A DNA stretch of 64,000 nt from positions 104,342-168,341 of the forward strand of contig NZ_JAFBFA010000007.1 in NCBI RefSeq assembly GCF_016909015.1, given 5' to 3'. The position numbers and the translations under genes were made by a program. This document shows positions 1 through 9,376 of the stretch, one piece after another; position 1 is the stretch's first letter, and each line of letters begins with the position of its first letter. The DNA comes from Gracilibacillus alcaliphilus (GTDB lineage Bacteria > Bacillota > Bacilli > Bacillales > Amphibacillaceae). The notes below the pieces were generated by a model that saw nothing but the letters and a program-made list of their open reading frames with translations, did no database searches and was not told the DNA's origin.

Positions 1-235
1 GGTTGCCTCTTTAACGGAAGAAATAGTTAATTTGTCACATGAACATGGTCTTTATCACGAAGACATTTCTGCCATTGGACTAGCGGTAAACATCGAGAAT
101 ACACCTTATTCTTCAAAAGAGAGATTAGTGAAAGCATTAGAAGACTCTTTCCGGTTAAAGGCGTTGGTGGATGCGGATATGAGCAGTACCAAAGAATCTG
201 TTTTGGCCTATTTACAGGAAGAGGCAAGTAGATAA
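1..235 (+). CDS. C-terminal end of an unrecognised protein (5' truncated by window edge)
   Basis: The frame is open from the first bases of the window and ends in TAA after about 78 codons, so this is the tail of a gene that begins upstream. A TTG at 32 could in principle start a 67-residue protein, but no ribosome binding site precedes it and the frame stays open upstream, so I treat it as partial. The residues are acidic and helical (KALEDSFRLKALVDADMSST near the end) with no motif I recognise. Function unknown. Confidence 0.55.
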   Translation, partial: VASLTEEIVNLSHEHGLYHEDISAIGLAVNIENTPYSSKERLVKALEDSFRLKALVDADMSSTKESVLAYLQEEASR

Positions 236-518
236 GATAGAAGGCCAAGAGAATGTGAACATGGGCATATCTACTATAAAAAAAGCAGCAACTGCCTGTT
301 TGGGTGGAGGGAAATAAGCCGATGACAGGCTTCCTCAGTTCACCAATCAAAAGAACATTAATACATCAGGGAGTTATACGGAAAGATTGTCGAACTCTAC
401 AGTGAAAGAGATCCTAAAGATTCACGATATGGCTTCAGCTTTTCTGCCTATTTTATGCGATGCACTAGCGGAGGCAGGATTGTCATTTAAGAAATATATT
501 CTATTAGAAAAAGCACAG

Positions 519-558
519 AAGGTTTTCTCACTATACCCTAATGAGAAAACCTTTTTTT
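519..558 (+). terminator. Rho-independent terminator
   Basis: A perfect 12-bp stem (AAGGTTTTCTCA at 519-530 with TGAGAAAACCTT at 542-553) is followed by a T-run on the plus strand. Confidence 0.75.
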
Positions 559-806
559 GGTGAGTAGCCAACATACCGTTCGATGCATGAGGGAGACTTT
601 CTAGTATTGTAACCAATTAATTTAACGTAACACGAGCAGCCTTAAAAGGTTGGAAAGCCGATAGAAGCTGCACCTAATATGGTACAATCATCCCCAAGTT
701 AAGCATATAAAAATTATATTAGAAATACCGATCCCACCATCACTTTCAAATTTTACATTAAAGAAAGCTAATGCATTATAAAAAACACCATCCTCTAATA
801 TAGAGC

Positions 807-841
807 AAATCACCAGTCCTTTTCGTCTACTGGTGATTTTT
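807..841. terminator. hairpin terminator downstream of the sugar dehydrogenase gene
   Basis: An 11-bp stem (AAATCACCAGT at 807-817 with ACTGGTGATTT at 829-839) lies between the plus-strand remnant and the 3' end of the minus-strand gene at 863. T-runs exist on both strands but are better on plus, so it may work in both directions. Confidence 0.6.
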
Positions 842-862
842 GCATCCTAATTGGCTAACCCT

Positions 863-1927
863 TTAATCCAGTCTGATTAGGTACAGTTGATCATCATTTG
901 TCTGGGCAGAGCCGCGCCCATCGGTATTGTTAGTAATAAAATAGAGTTCGTCTCCCTCTATATAAACATCACGTATTCTGCCGTAATCCTCGATAAATGC
1001 ATCCTGTATTTGTTCCTCTAGATGAAAGGCTAATATGGCTGCTCCACGTAAGGCGGCAACATATAGACTGCCTTGATAATAAGCCATTCCAGACGGTGCC
1101 CAAGTGATATCACTGCCAGAGGTAAACAATGGTGTAACCATATCTGTATGTGTTTCCGTTCCTTCTATAATGGGCCAGCCATAGTTATTCCCTGCCTCGA
1201 TTTGATTAATCTCGTCATTGGCATTGTCGCCATGTTCAGAAGCATATAATGTCTGTTCTTCAGACCAAGCTAAACCTTGCGGATTACGGTGTCCATAACT
1301 GTATACATAGGAATTATCAAAAGGATTATCCTCTGGGATTGAGCCATCCAGATTGAAGCGCAGTATCTTCCCGGCTAATGAATGGATATCTTGTGCCAAT
1401 TCCGGCTGGGCAGCATCGCCAGTGGTCGCATAGAGTTTATTATCAGGACCAATAGCAATTCGACCTCCGTGATGTACATTACCACTAGGAATATGATCAA
1501 TTAATATATCCTGCTCTTGCCAGAGATTGCCCTCATTCTTTAAAGTGATAATCCGATTATAAGCTTGTCCATCTTCATTGTATGTATAGTAGGCATACGC
1601 AAGTTGTGATTCCGGAAAATCAGGGGCTAAGATAAAACCGAGCAAACCGGCCTCAGAATTGGTTGAAACCTCTTTCTCTAGTGTAAGTTGTTGTCTGGTA
1701 ACTTCTCCATTTTCCAGTTTCACAATCGCGCCGGGGCGTTCCGTAAGATAGATCGTGTCGCCAGATTTTTCAATCGTCCAAGGGGTATTCAGTTGATCTG
1801 CTAAGCTTTCTGCCTTGTTTTTTTCAGAAGGGGGAGGGGTTAAAGCTTCATGCGTGTTGTCCGGTGCAGAAAATGGGTTACAGCCAATTAACAATAAGCT
1901 GAGCAGTGTAAGAAAGTAGATACGCAT
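863..1927 (-). CDS. PQQ-dependent sugar dehydrogenase-like lipoprotein
   Basis: A 354-residue protein of the soluble aldose sugar dehydrogenase (GSDH/YliI-type beta-propeller) family, which oxidises sugars with PQQ. The N-terminus is a lipoprotein signal with lipobox around LLLIGC, so the mature protein is anchored outside the membrane. Family features include the GGRIAIGPDNKLYATTGD stretch, RFNLDGSIPEDNPF, and the YSYGHRNPQGLAW and YASEHGDNANDEIN motifs, which carry the PQQ and calcium ligands in this family. No PQQ synthesis gene lies nearby, so the cofactor may be scavenged or absent. It is preceded by AGGAGG at normal spacing and stands as a single gene. Confidence 0.85.
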   Translation of the reverse strand: MRIYFLTLLSLLLIGCNPFSAPDNTHEALTPPPSEKNKAESLADQLNTPWTIEKSGDTIYLTERPGAIVKLENGEVTRQQLTLEKEVSTNSEAGLLGFILAPDFPESQLAYAYYTYNEDGQAYNRIITLKNEGNLWQEQDILIDHIPSGNVHHGGRIAIGPDNKLYATTGDAAQPELAQDIHSLAGKILRFNLDGSIPEDNPFDNSYVYSYGHRNPQGLAWSEEQTLYASEHGDNANDEINQIEAGNNYGWPIIEGTETHTDMVTPLFTSGSDITWAPSGMAYYQGSLYVAALRGAAILAFHLEEQIQDAFIEDYGRIRDVYIEGDELYFITNNTDGRGSAQTNDDQLYLIRLD

Positions 1928-2170
1928 ACGTGTTCCTCCTTTCCTGCTCTATACCCGATTCATAAATAATGTAATCACAAAAATGAAATTTCCCATTAGT
2001 TGAATAAAGCGGTGTTTGGTTCAGTTATCTTTAGTTGGAAGGAAGGGCTGGAGTATGTCATTGTTGCCCTTATGTCTGCCGATTTCTTTCTGCATGTAGT
2101 GTTTGCTTCCTTGATATAATATAAAAACTTGACCCTGTCGTTTGGAGCCAAGTTTTTGATAATATTGCTG

Positions 2171-2821
2171 TTAAATAGATGTAACAGCCTCTTCAATTGG
2201 TGTTGTTCCGGCAACTACTTGGAATCTCTTGCCGATCGTAGAGTCTGTTTTTAGAGTAGCAAGGATAGTTGCTGCAATATCTTCTCGAGCGACTTCGCCT
2301 CTTTCTACCTCTTCCCCAAGCTCTACTTGGTTTGTTCCAGGGTCATTTGTTAACATACCTGGGTGGATAATCGTGTAATCCAAATCAGTAGTTAACAGCC
2401 ATTGGTCAGCATAATGTTTAGCAACGACATATGGGGCAAATGATTCGGAAGCTGCTTGAATGGCTTCACGGCTGGTGTCGAAAGAACTAATCATAATAAA
2501 GCGTTTGACACTTGCCTGCTCGGCTGCCTGAATCGTCTTGACTGCACCGTCTAAGTCAATCATAAGGGTCTTGTCTTTTCCTGTTTTCGGACCTGAACCT
2601 GCTGTGAATACGACAGCGTCTACATCTTCGGCAGCTTTGGCAATCTCTTCTATTTCGCCTTCCAGATCAACAATGGCCACTTCAGCACCTAACTCTTTGA
2701 AAAAATCCGCTTGCTCTTCTTTACGAATCACTGCTCTAGCTTGTGAACCGTCATCTTCTTGGATCAATCTTACTAGATGTTTTCCAATTTGTCCGTTTGC
2801 ACCAACTACTAAAATTTTCAA
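2171..2821 (-). CDS. atypical SDR / NAD(P)-binding oxidoreductase (YhfK-like)
   Basis: A 216-residue protein with an N-terminal Rossmann motif (LVVGANGQIGKHLV), the residue pattern of the atypical short-chain dehydrogenase family that includes B. subtilis YhfK and NmrA-like proteins. Later segments such as KRFIMISSFDTS and TIIHPGMLTN match the expected fold. I place the start at TTG 2821 because AAAGGGTGA lies just upstream and because the family begins MKILVVGA; in-frame codons further upstream would extend into the hairpin. Substrate unknown. It follows mscS on the same strand but is separated from it by a strong terminator, so it is probably transcribed alone. Confidence 0.8.
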   Translation of the reverse strand: MKILVVGANGQIGKHLVRLIQEDDGSQARAVIRKEEQADFFKELGAEVAIVDLEGEIEEIAKAAEDVDAVVFTAGSGPKTGKDKTLMIDLDGAVKTIQAAEQASVKRFIMISSFDTSREAIQAASESFAPYVVAKHYADQWLLTTDLDYTIIHPGMLTNDPGTNQVELGEEVERGEVAREDIAATILATLKTDSTIGKRFQVVAGTTPIEEAVTSI

Positions 2822-2882
2822 AGCCTTCACCCTTTCTTTAGATCTAATCTTATTGTAAAGGCTAGACTTGGAAAAGTTAAAT

Positions 2883-2932
2883 AATCCGTTTGCTCCCCAG
2901 AGATGCTTGTCTCTGGGGGAGCCAAACGGATT
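2883..2932 (-). terminator. strong terminator at the mscS stop codon
   Basis: A stem of about 20 bp (2883-2903 with 2910-2932; inner arms CTCCCCAGAGA and TCTCTGGGGGAG) overlaps the stop codon of the upstream gene and is followed by a T-rich stretch on the minus strand. Confidence 0.8.
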
Positions 2933-3668
2933 AAGCAAATAGTTCGGTTTCTTGTTCTAACAGATCGTAATATACACTATTGTAATCTGCATTTTGTACC
3001 CAAACTTGTACGGTATATTCATTAGCTCCTTCTTCATGCCCGGATAAGCGGACAAAAGGAGCGGGGTTTTTCATGACTCCGGGATGTTCAGCTGCCATTT
3101 GCTGCAATTTCGTGATGGCTTCATGCACTTCTACTTCACTACTTACCTGAAAGGTAAAGTCCACCCGGCGGTTATCATTGGCTGAGAAATTGACAATACC
3201 GGCATTAGACAAGCTGCCGTTCGGTATGAAGATAACCTTATTATCAGGCGTAATTAATTCAGTATAGAGAATCTGAATCGCTCGCACGGTTCCTTCGTAT
3301 CCGCCGCCCTCGATATAATCACCAACATTAAATGGCCGAAGCGTCAGCAGCAGCACCCCGCCGGCGAAATTAGCTAAAGAGCCTTGGAATGCCAAACCAA
3401 TAGCAAAACCAGAGGCAGCGATAATGGCGACAAAAGAAGAGGTAGGTACTCCTAATATGCTAATAACAGATAAAATTAGCAGTATTTTAAGTACACCATT
3501 ACATAACGAAATGAGAAAAGGTTTGAGACTTTTGTCTATTTTTGTCTTCTCTAGTTGTTTATCCAGAAGGGAGGTGAGTATCCTTATAATAAACAACCCT
3601 ACTATTAGTATAATAAGTGCTAACGCAATGCTTTTTGCGATCGGCAGTGCTAGTTCAATCCAATCCAT
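2931..3668 (-). CDS. small-conductance mechanosensitive channel, MscS family
   Basis: A 245-residue membrane protein. The first about 90 residues hold three hydrophobic segments, the third (FAIGLAFQGSLANFAGGVLL, about residues 90-115) being the pore-lining helix typical of MscS. RPFNVGDYIEGGGYEGTV and FIPNGSLSNAGIVNFS are the characteristic beta-domain motifs. Such channels release solutes upon hypo-osmotic shock. The protein is slightly shorter than E. coli MscS, mainly in the C-terminal vestibule. ATG 3668 is preceded by AGAGAGGATGA. It is a single gene closed by the terminator at its stop codon. Confidence 0.9.
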   Translation of the reverse strand: MDWIELALPIAKSIALALIILIVGLFIIRILTSLLDKQLEKTKIDKSLKPFLISLCNGVLKILLILSVISILGVPTSSFVAIIAASGFAIGLAFQGSLANFAGGVLLLTLRPFNVGDYIEGGGYEGTVRAIQILYTELITPDNKVIFIPNGSLSNAGIVNFSANDNRRVDFTFQVSSEVEVHEAITKLQQMAAEHPGVMKNPAPFVRLSGHEEGANEYTVQVWVQNADYNSVYYDLLEQETELFA

Positions 3669-3905
3669 TTATATCATCCTCTCTTTTGTTATGATTACAT
3701 GTAATAGCGTATACTGAAAAAGAGATAATGTAAATAAGTCACTGCTCAAATTCAACAAAAAAATGATAAAAAGGTATAGAAGTCCTAATAAGATACCTCC
3801 ATACACGATAATGCATATGTCTGTCAGATGTATTAACTGATGGATACGTGTTTAGAGGAGAAAAAACATAGGAGCGGGGGGATCTAAGGTTTTCTCATTG
3901 AATTG

Positions 3906-3945
3906 AATTAAAGGCCACTGAAAAATGACCTGAATCTCAGTAGCC
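3906..3945 (-). terminator. terminator of the ger operon
   Basis: A 9-bp stem (GGCCACTGA at 3913-3921 with TCAGTAGCC at 3937-3945) is followed by a T-rich run on the minus strand just after the gerKB stop codon. Confidence 0.6.
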
Positions 3946-3949
3946 CCCT

Positions 3950-5041
3950 TTACTCGCGGAGCTTTTTCTTTTTGAAGAGTAATGCAATCAACAGAATGCA
4001 AGGCAGAATAAATCCAGACAAAATAGCGATAATAATCAAAGAATCATTGATAAACTCTTGGACAGCATATGTATTTGGGGCAGCCAAGGTAGCAGAAAAA
4101 AATGTAAATAAACCGATAGGGATAGTAATACTTTTAGAAGATTCCAACTTGATAATGTGTTTAATACCTAAGGCCAGTACATAAAATGATACGCACATTT
4201 TGAAAAAAATAGTAAAAAACCAAATAAAGGCAACAATGATTTCGATACGTTCGACAAAATCAAATAAATTAATCCGCTGTCCAAGTGCATATACAGGATA
4301 TGTGGCATTGGTTGTTCCTTTTGCACCTAATACGACAATACTGGAGAAGGTGATCGTCATTAAGATGAAGCCAGCCAAGGCTCCGCCGACAAGGAAACCT
4401 CTTTGTGCTGTCTTTTTTCTATTAACCGTATGTGTGATGCCTAACAGAATGACCAGTTCTAAGAAAGTAATTCCAAGAACGGGGAGTGCTCCAGAGACAG
4501 TAGCTAGCCGTTGATGCTGGAAGATAGGTAAAACCCTTTCGAAGTCAGCATCTTTTAAGACTAATACAGTTAACAGGAAGGCGCAGAGCATGGTAAACGG
4601 GAAAAAAAGCTCAGCGGTACGGGCAACCACTTCTATACCATAAACGATAGCAACAACAACCGTTACGATGATCACGAATGTAATGACTTCAAAAGGGGTT
4701 CCCATCAAGATTTGAATCGTAAGAAAGTCCCCAATCGCCCATAGATTAGAATACAGATTAAAAAAAGTATATCCCAGTAGAATGAAGCTAAATAGAATAC
4801 CTACCCATTTACCAACAGCAAAATCAATGATTTGAAATATATTCCCTTTATCATGAAAGGAAAGGATTCGATTATAAATTAAAATCAAACCTAAGCCAGC
4901 AAGTGTTGTGATAAAGATAGAGATCCAGCCGTTTTCTGCGCCATACCGAGTAGCTATACTTGGGATATAAATGATCGCTGCTCCAAGTGTATTCATAATA
5001 ACTAAAATTGTAAATTGCACACCATTGATTTTTTCTACCAT
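3950..5041 (-). CDS. gerKB: spore germination permease, GerAB/GerKB family
   Basis: A 363-residue integral membrane protein of the APC-superfamily germination permeases, with about ten hydrophobic segments and the family opening (MVEKINGVQFTILVIMNTLG). It forms the B subunit of a nutrient germinant receptor in the spore inner membrane and in related receptors holds the ligand-binding site. ATG 5041 has a good AGGAGG upstream; an earlier in-frame codon 21 bases upstream lacks one. It is the last gene of the operon and is separated from the small ORF upstream by about 195 bases that contain a dispersed palindromic element. The gerK letters denote family only; the ligand cannot be told. Confidence 0.88.
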   Translation of the reverse strand: MVEKINGVQFTILVIMNTLGAAIIYIPSIATRYGAENGWISIFITTLAGLGLILIYNRILSFHDKGNIFQIIDFAVGKWVGILFSFILLGYTFFNLYSNLWAIGDFLTIQILMGTPFEVITFVIIVTVVVAIVYGIEVVARTAELFFPFTMLCAFLLTVLVLKDADFERVLPIFQHQRLATVSGALPVLGITFLELVILLGITHTVNRKKTAQRGFLVGGALAGFILMTITFSSIVVLGAKGTTNATYPVYALGQRINLFDFVERIEIIVAFIWFFTIFFKMCVSFYVLALGIKHIIKLESSKSITIPIGLFTFFSATLAAPNTYAVQEFINDSLIIIAILSGFILPCILLIALLFKKKKLRE

Positions 5042-5163
5042 GAAGCTGTTCCTCCTGATCAATTTCGCTAACCGTCAACAGAGAATAAAAATCCTTACTA
5101 TATGGAAGGCTTATTTTATTCCAATGCAACCATCTGTAAAACAGAATGGTTTAAATGAGAGAT

Positions 5164-5240
5164 AACGGACGCTAACTCCTGATAAGTTTCGCTACCAATC
5201 ATTAGGATAAGAACCTTCCACTGATCGCAGTCTCACTTTA
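5164..5240. repeat. dispersed palindromic element, copy 1
   Basis: This stretch (GATAAGTTTCGCTACC ... CCACTGATCG ... CACTTTAT) resembles by eye the stretches at 22402-22477 and 47537-47610. It sits inside the ger operon between the small membrane ORF and gerKB. The three copies share the order TAA-rich arm, (G/C)TAACC/GTTACC, a GGGATAAAGA-like core, then CCACTGATGG. Identity looks like roughly two thirds. Confidence 0.45.
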
Positions 5241-5480
5241 TGGTTTTGGAAAAGAGTTAAGCCAATGTTTGAGAGGTTCAGACAGTGGCTTTGTTACGAA
5301 ACTAAGCACATCGACTAAATAAGGGAAGGGAACACCAAAAAAATATAAAGTAAAGAGAGCCAGGTTACATATCATCATGATATGACAAATGATACGGTCT
5401 CTCTTATTTTTTGTTATTGTCTTTACCAACATGTAATACAAACAGATATAAATGATGTAAAAGCTTGAGGCATTTAGCAT
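5238..5480 (-). CDS. small membrane protein of the ger operon
   Basis: An 80-residue protein with two hydrophobic segments (about residues 5-22 and 32-60). It starts only two bases after the gerKC stop codon, indicating co-translation. Small two-helix proteins of this kind are often encoded inside gerA-type operons of Bacillus (a fourth or D subunit) and have been reported to modulate receptor function. No sequence motif is recognised, so the role is inferred from position alone. Confidence 0.6.
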   Translation of the reverse strand: MLNASSFYIIYICLYYMLVKTITKNKRDRIICHIMMICNLALFTLYFFGVPFPYLVDVLSFVTKPLSEPLKHWLNSFPKP

Positions 5481-5482
5481 GG

Positions 5483-6697
5483 TTAATCCGACCTTTCCGA
5501 CCGGTTTTTTTCTGGTGGTTCATCATATACTGGCTGTGCAATCATACCAGAGTTTTTAATTTCTATCGTTACATCAATTTGTGCCTCTGTTTCCAGGAAA
5601 TGCTGTTCCCAATTATCCTTTATATTATCCCATTGTTTTGGATTTTCACGTCTAAGGACTTCACCAAATCCAAAAATATCACTTTCATATTCCTTTGCTG
5701 TTTGAATGCTTAATTCGACTAAGCTTTTGATCTTCTTTTCCGCTTCTTGTTCAACTTTTTGAACATTTTCTTTTGCAGAAAAATCCTGAGCACACTCGGC
5801 GTCAGCAATATTTACCAAGGTTTCAATACTAATCGAGATCTGCGGCTTACCATTTTTCCATTCCCCTTTTAGATCTGTCTTATTTTCAACTACTTCCAAG
5901 GCTAATATGCCTTGTTTCTCACATGGAATCTGGATGGAGGTACTGTGGATATTGTCAATAATGAAATTGAAGCCTTCACCTTCTTTTGCCGTTAACCATC
6001 CCTTTAATTGATCGTTCTCAAATACTCCGATACCATTTAACAGAATCTTAGTTGGAGCTGCACCGCTCTCTTCATTTTTTACATGTGTGCCATCCTGAAT
6101 ATTTCCTTCTACAGATACTCCGTTTAAAACCGCGCCTTTTCCATCTGCTGCTACATCTTCGACTAACTCAAGCAGTTCGATAGTTTTCGTGGAAGCTAGA
6201 AATTCCTGAGAAGATTCTAAACTGTTCTTAATTTTAGTTGCAGGAATCCTTTCTAATGGAGTTAAGATCGAGATTAATTCTTTCCCACGCATTCCTTGGG
6301 CGATGATCATAATAAAATCTGTTCGGAGTTCGTGATCTCGAACCAAAAAATCAAATGTTGGTCCTATCCCTTCCTTTGCCATTTCTTCTCCATAAACGAT
6401 CAGCTGCAGGTGGCTTAGGTTCACCTTTCGTGGTGAAGTTTCTGTCAGTTTCCGTACAGCTTCAAACAAGGTTTTCCCTACAGCGGAATAGGAGGAAATC
6501 GAGGATCCTCTTGACATTTTCTCTCCAGCTATCTCATTAGGATTTATTACTTGGATCGTGACCAAATATCCATCTTCATCTTTATCAATGGCTAGCGCCG
6601 TTGCTAACGAGATCTCGGTTAACTCATTGGCACTCCAGCAGCCGGCCAGCAAGACACAACAGATGGTCAGGCATAAACTTTTGATTGACGATAACAT
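5483..6697 (-). CDS. gerKC: germinant receptor lipoprotein, Ger(x)C family
   Basis: A 404-residue protein with a lipoprotein signal (lipobox LLAGC followed by WSANELTEIS, the classical GerC beginning: cysteine, tryptophan, then (D/N)ELTE). The C subunit attaches to the outer face of the spore inner membrane and is required for receptor assembly. SSYSAVGKTLFEAVRKLTE and the conserved SPRKVNLSHLQLIVYGEE stretch are typical. ATG 6697 is preceded by GAGGGA; an upstream in-frame TTG is less likely. It lies 27 bases after gerKA. Confidence 0.9.
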   Translation of the reverse strand: MLSSIKSLCLTICCVLLAGCWSANELTEISLATALAIDKDEDGYLVTIQVINPNEIAGEKMSRGSSISSYSAVGKTLFEAVRKLTETSPRKVNLSHLQLIVYGEEMAKEGIGPTFDFLVRDHELRTDFIMIIAQGMRGKELISILTPLERIPATKIKNSLESSQEFLASTKTIELLELVEDVAADGKGAVLNGVSVEGNIQDGTHVKNEESGAAPTKILLNGIGVFENDQLKGWLTAKEGEGFNFIIDNIHSTSIQIPCEKQGILALEVVENKTDLKGEWKNGKPQISISIETLVNIADAECAQDFSAKENVQKVEQEAEKKIKSLVELSIQTAKEYESDIFGFGEVLRRENPKQWDNIKDNWEQHFLETEAQIDVTIEIKNSGMIAQPVYDEPPEKNRSERSD

Positions 6698-6724
6698 AAA
6701 CAATCCCTCATCTTGTATTGCCTA

Positions 6725-8272
6725 TTACGGCTTTGGTTTAGGTGTATCTTCCCTGCGGATATCGCGTTGGTTGACTAATCTTGGCCGCGTGACCAGCCCC
6801 CATTTTGGTTTTCTGATAACAGCGTCCCCCTGATCCTGTGGAATAAACGGTGCGAAAGGTGCTAAATAAGGAATTCCAAATGAGCGTAAGCTGGTTAAGT
6901 GAAGGGCTAGGAGCAAGATACCAACAAAAATTCCAAATAAGCCTAAGGTTGCGGCTGCAATCATAAAACCAAATCGCAATAATCTGACACTAATCGACAA
7001 ACTGTAGCTAGGAAAAATAAAGCTGCATATAGCCGTTAATGATACGACAATAACCATAGTGGCAGAGACAATCCCGGCATCAACTGCTGCTTGCCCCAGA
7101 ACAAGGGCACCAACGATAGAAATAGCGGAACCAATAGGGGTCGGCAGCCTGATTCCTGCCTCACGTAGCAATTCAAAGGTAATTTCCATCATTAATGCTT
7201 CCACTAAAGCAGGAAAGGGAATTCCTTCTCGCTGAGCTGCTAAACTGACTAGCAGAATAGTTGGGATCATTTCTGGGTGAAAGGTCGTTAAAGCGATATA
7301 GGTAGATGGTGTTAATAAAGCTAAGAAAAAGGCAAGAAATCGTAAACCACGGATAAAGGTAGAAATATCATTCCGTTGATAGTAGTCTTCACTGGAATGG
7401 AAGAAATCAACAAATAACGCAGGTACCAAGAGTACAAATGGTGTGCCGTCGATCATAATAGCGATCTTTCCTTTAAGAATCCCTGCACTGATTTCATCAG
7501 GGCGTTCACTATTAAATACGGTAGGAAATAGTGTGTAGGTTTTGTCTTGAATTAACTCCTCCAAGTTGCCGCTCTCCAGAATAAAATCAACATTAATACG
7601 ATCGATACGCCGGCGGACTTCTTCGACAATTTCTGGGGAGGCCACTCCGTGTAAATAGATCAGGCTTACCTTTGTTTGCGTTTTTTGGCCAAGTATTCGG
7701 GATTCTAACCGTAAGTTAGGGTCCTTTAATCTTTTTCGTACGAGTCCAATATTGGTAGTAAGTGTTTCCGTAAAGGAATCCTTTGGTCCGCGAACTACTT
7801 GTTGGGTTGTCGGTGATTCGACGCCACGCTCTTTCACACCATTTGATTCGATAGAAAGACCTTTGGGATACTCATCCAGTAATAGGATTGAGTTTCCATC
7901 CAGTAAATCCATTAGCAAATCTTGGAAATTATCGATTTCATTCAATTCTGAAGCGGAAATAGAGGCTGACTTTAATTGTTGAAACATTTCATCATTGGAA
8001 ACAGCATCTGTTTTCCATTCTAAATTGATAATTTGTTCTATGAGATAGTGTTGAATATGATCTTTATTGACTAAAGCCTCTAAAAAAATAATCATTACTT
8101 TTTTTTGATTAACGGTAAATTCCCGAGTCACGATGTCAGCGCTGTTTCCTAATGATTGCGAAATCGTTTCTTGGTTGATCTTAAGGTCTGTTGCTAATGG
8201 TTTGATTTCTTTTGGTGTTTCTTGGTTTTCTTTTTTTGCTGGTTTTACTGGTTTCCATGTTCTTCGTTTCAT
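6725..8272 (-). CDS. gerKA: spore germination protein, GerAA/GerKA family
   Basis: A 515-residue protein with a long hydrophilic N-terminal domain (about 1-290) followed by several membrane helices and a short cytoplasmic tail, as in GerA-family A subunits. Signature stretches include SLIYLHGVASPEIVEEVRRR, ESGNLEELIQD, FPTVFNSERPDEISAGILKG and the membrane segment with FRGLRFLAFFLALLTPSTYIA-like sequence (split here only in description). First gene of the operon order A-C-small-B. ATG 8272 has GAGGGAT upstream. Expression is expected in the forespore; I did not find a sigma-G promoter that I would defend. Confidence 0.92.
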   Translation of the reverse strand: MKRRTWKPVKPAKKENQETPKEIKPLATDLKINQETISQSLGNSADIVTREFTVNQKKVMIIFLEALVNKDHIQHYLIEQIINLEWKTDAVSNDEMFQQLKSASISASELNEIDNFQDLLMDLLDGNSILLLDEYPKGLSIESNGVKERGVESPTTQQVVRGPKDSFTETLTTNIGLVRKRLKDPNLRLESRILGQKTQTKVSLIYLHGVASPEIVEEVRRRIDRINVDFILESGNLEELIQDKTYTLFPTVFNSERPDEISAGILKGKIAIMIDGTPFVLLVPALFVDFFHSSEDYYQRNDISTFIRGLRFLAFFLALLTPSTYIALTTFHPEMIPTILLVSLAAQREGIPFPALVEALMMEITFELLREAGIRLPTPIGSAISIVGALVLGQAAVDAGIVSATMVIVVSLTAICSFIFPSYSLSISVRLLRFGFMIAAATLGLFGIFVGILLLALHLTSLRSFGIPYLAPFAPFIPQDQGDAVIRKPKWGLVTRPRLVNQRDIRREDTPKPKP

Positions 8273-8518
8273 CGCGTATCCCTCAAGTAAAGCATATTTA
8301 GTAATGCATGAAATAGTTAAAACTAGTGTGAGTAACATCGGTCATCTTTATACATTTATCTATAAATTTAGCCAGCCTTTTCTTGGTATAACTCAGTCAA
8401 AAGTGGGTTTACTAATAAAGGCTAAAAAAAGAAATTCAAGCAAAACTACCAAGGGATTTTCCTTGTTATAACTTGTTAAACAGAATTTGTTACAGTTGTA
8501 AGGAGTGATGCACTGGAA

Positions 8519-9376
8519 ATGAATAATCAAAACAGAATAGGCTGGATGGCACTGCCTCTTTTTATGTTCCTAATAAGTGAGTGGTTTCCTCTAGGATTTG
8601 ATCTTCCTGCCACTCTTAATATTGCTCATCGTGGAGCCTCTGGTCATGCGCCGGAACATACGATGATCGCTTATCAATATGCCAGCCAGATGGGAGCGGA
8701 TGCGATAGAACTCGATCTACAGTTATCTGCTGATGGACAATTAGTCGTTATCCATGATAAAGATCTATCCCGCACAACATCTGGCGAAGGGCTTGTACAG
8801 GAGAAACGTGTCGAAGAATTGAAGACATTAGATGCAGGCAGTTGGTTTAATCTGTTGTACCCCGATAAGATGGATCAACGATTCCGTGGGGAAACCATTC
8901 CATTATTAGAAGAGGTTTTAACTTATCTGCCTTCGGATACTTTATATTATTTAGAATTAAAAGGGGACAGTGAAGATATCATTGATCGTCTTATCCCTCT
9001 TATTCAGCAATATAAGCTAGTGGAACAGGGCAGAGTAGTGATACAGTCCTTCCATCCTCATGTGTTAGAAGATATACACCGGAAACAACCACATCTCCCA
9101 CTTGTTCAATTAATTAACCAAAAACAGCTGTCAGAAGCTGATTTTGCAGCAATTAGGCATTATGCTGTAGGTGTGTCTGTAGCATACCAGTCGTTAACTC
9201 CAGCCCTTATTGCCCATATTAAGGATGAGGGGTTGTCTGTGCATGCCTATACTGTCAATCAAGCAGAGGAGATGGCACAATTGATGGAATGGGGGATTGA
9301 CGGTATTTTCACCGATTACCCTGATAGGTTTAATGAAGTGTTGCAACAGTATGAATTTCCATTCGTTTATGACTAA
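8519..9376 (+). CDS. secreted or membrane-anchored glycerophosphodiester phosphodiesterase
   Basis: A 285-residue GDPD-family enzyme that hydrolyses glycerophosphodiesters to glycerol 3-phosphate and an alcohol. An N-terminal hydrophobic segment (about residues 9-27) suggests export or anchoring. Catalytic motifs are present: NIAHRGASGHAPEHT (HRG with the downstream Glu), DAIELDLQLSADGQLVVIHD (Glu/Asp metal ligands and second His), YLELKG and GIFTDYPD at the end. The start ATG lies about a dozen bases after AAGGAGTGATG. It is divergent from the ger operon and single. Confidence 0.9.
   Translation: MNNQNRIGWMALPLFMFLISEWFPLGFDLPATLNIAHRGASGHAPEHTMIAYQYASQMGADAIELDLQLSADGQLVVIHDKDLSRTTSGEGLVQEKRVEELKTLDAGSWFNLLYPDKMDQRFRGETIPLLEEVLTYLPSDTLYYLELKGDSEDIIDRLIPLIQQYKLVEQGRVVIQSFHPHVLEDIHRKQPHLPLVQLINQKQLSEADFAAIRHYAVGVSVAYQSLTPALIAHIKDEGLSVHAYTVNQAEEMAQLMEWGIDGIFTDYPDRFNEVLQQYEFPFVYD

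Larger units (their letters stand above)
236..862. other. gene-poor interval with a possible short coding remnant
   Basis: No complete gene is convincing here. On the plus strand about 319-561 is an open frame of some 80 codons after an in-frame TAA. It reads like protein (for example KEILKIHDMASAFLPILCDA) but has no start codon with a ribosome binding site at its head, so it may be a remnant of a decayed gene. It runs into the hairpin at 519-558. The rest is AT-rich with no feature beyond the two hairpins listed separately. Confidence 0.3.

Noticed and set aside
1996..2214. A 72-codon minus-strand frame after the oxidoreductase gene
   Set aside because: It overlaps the 3' end of the oxidoreductase in another frame, has no ribosome binding site and does not resemble a protein family.
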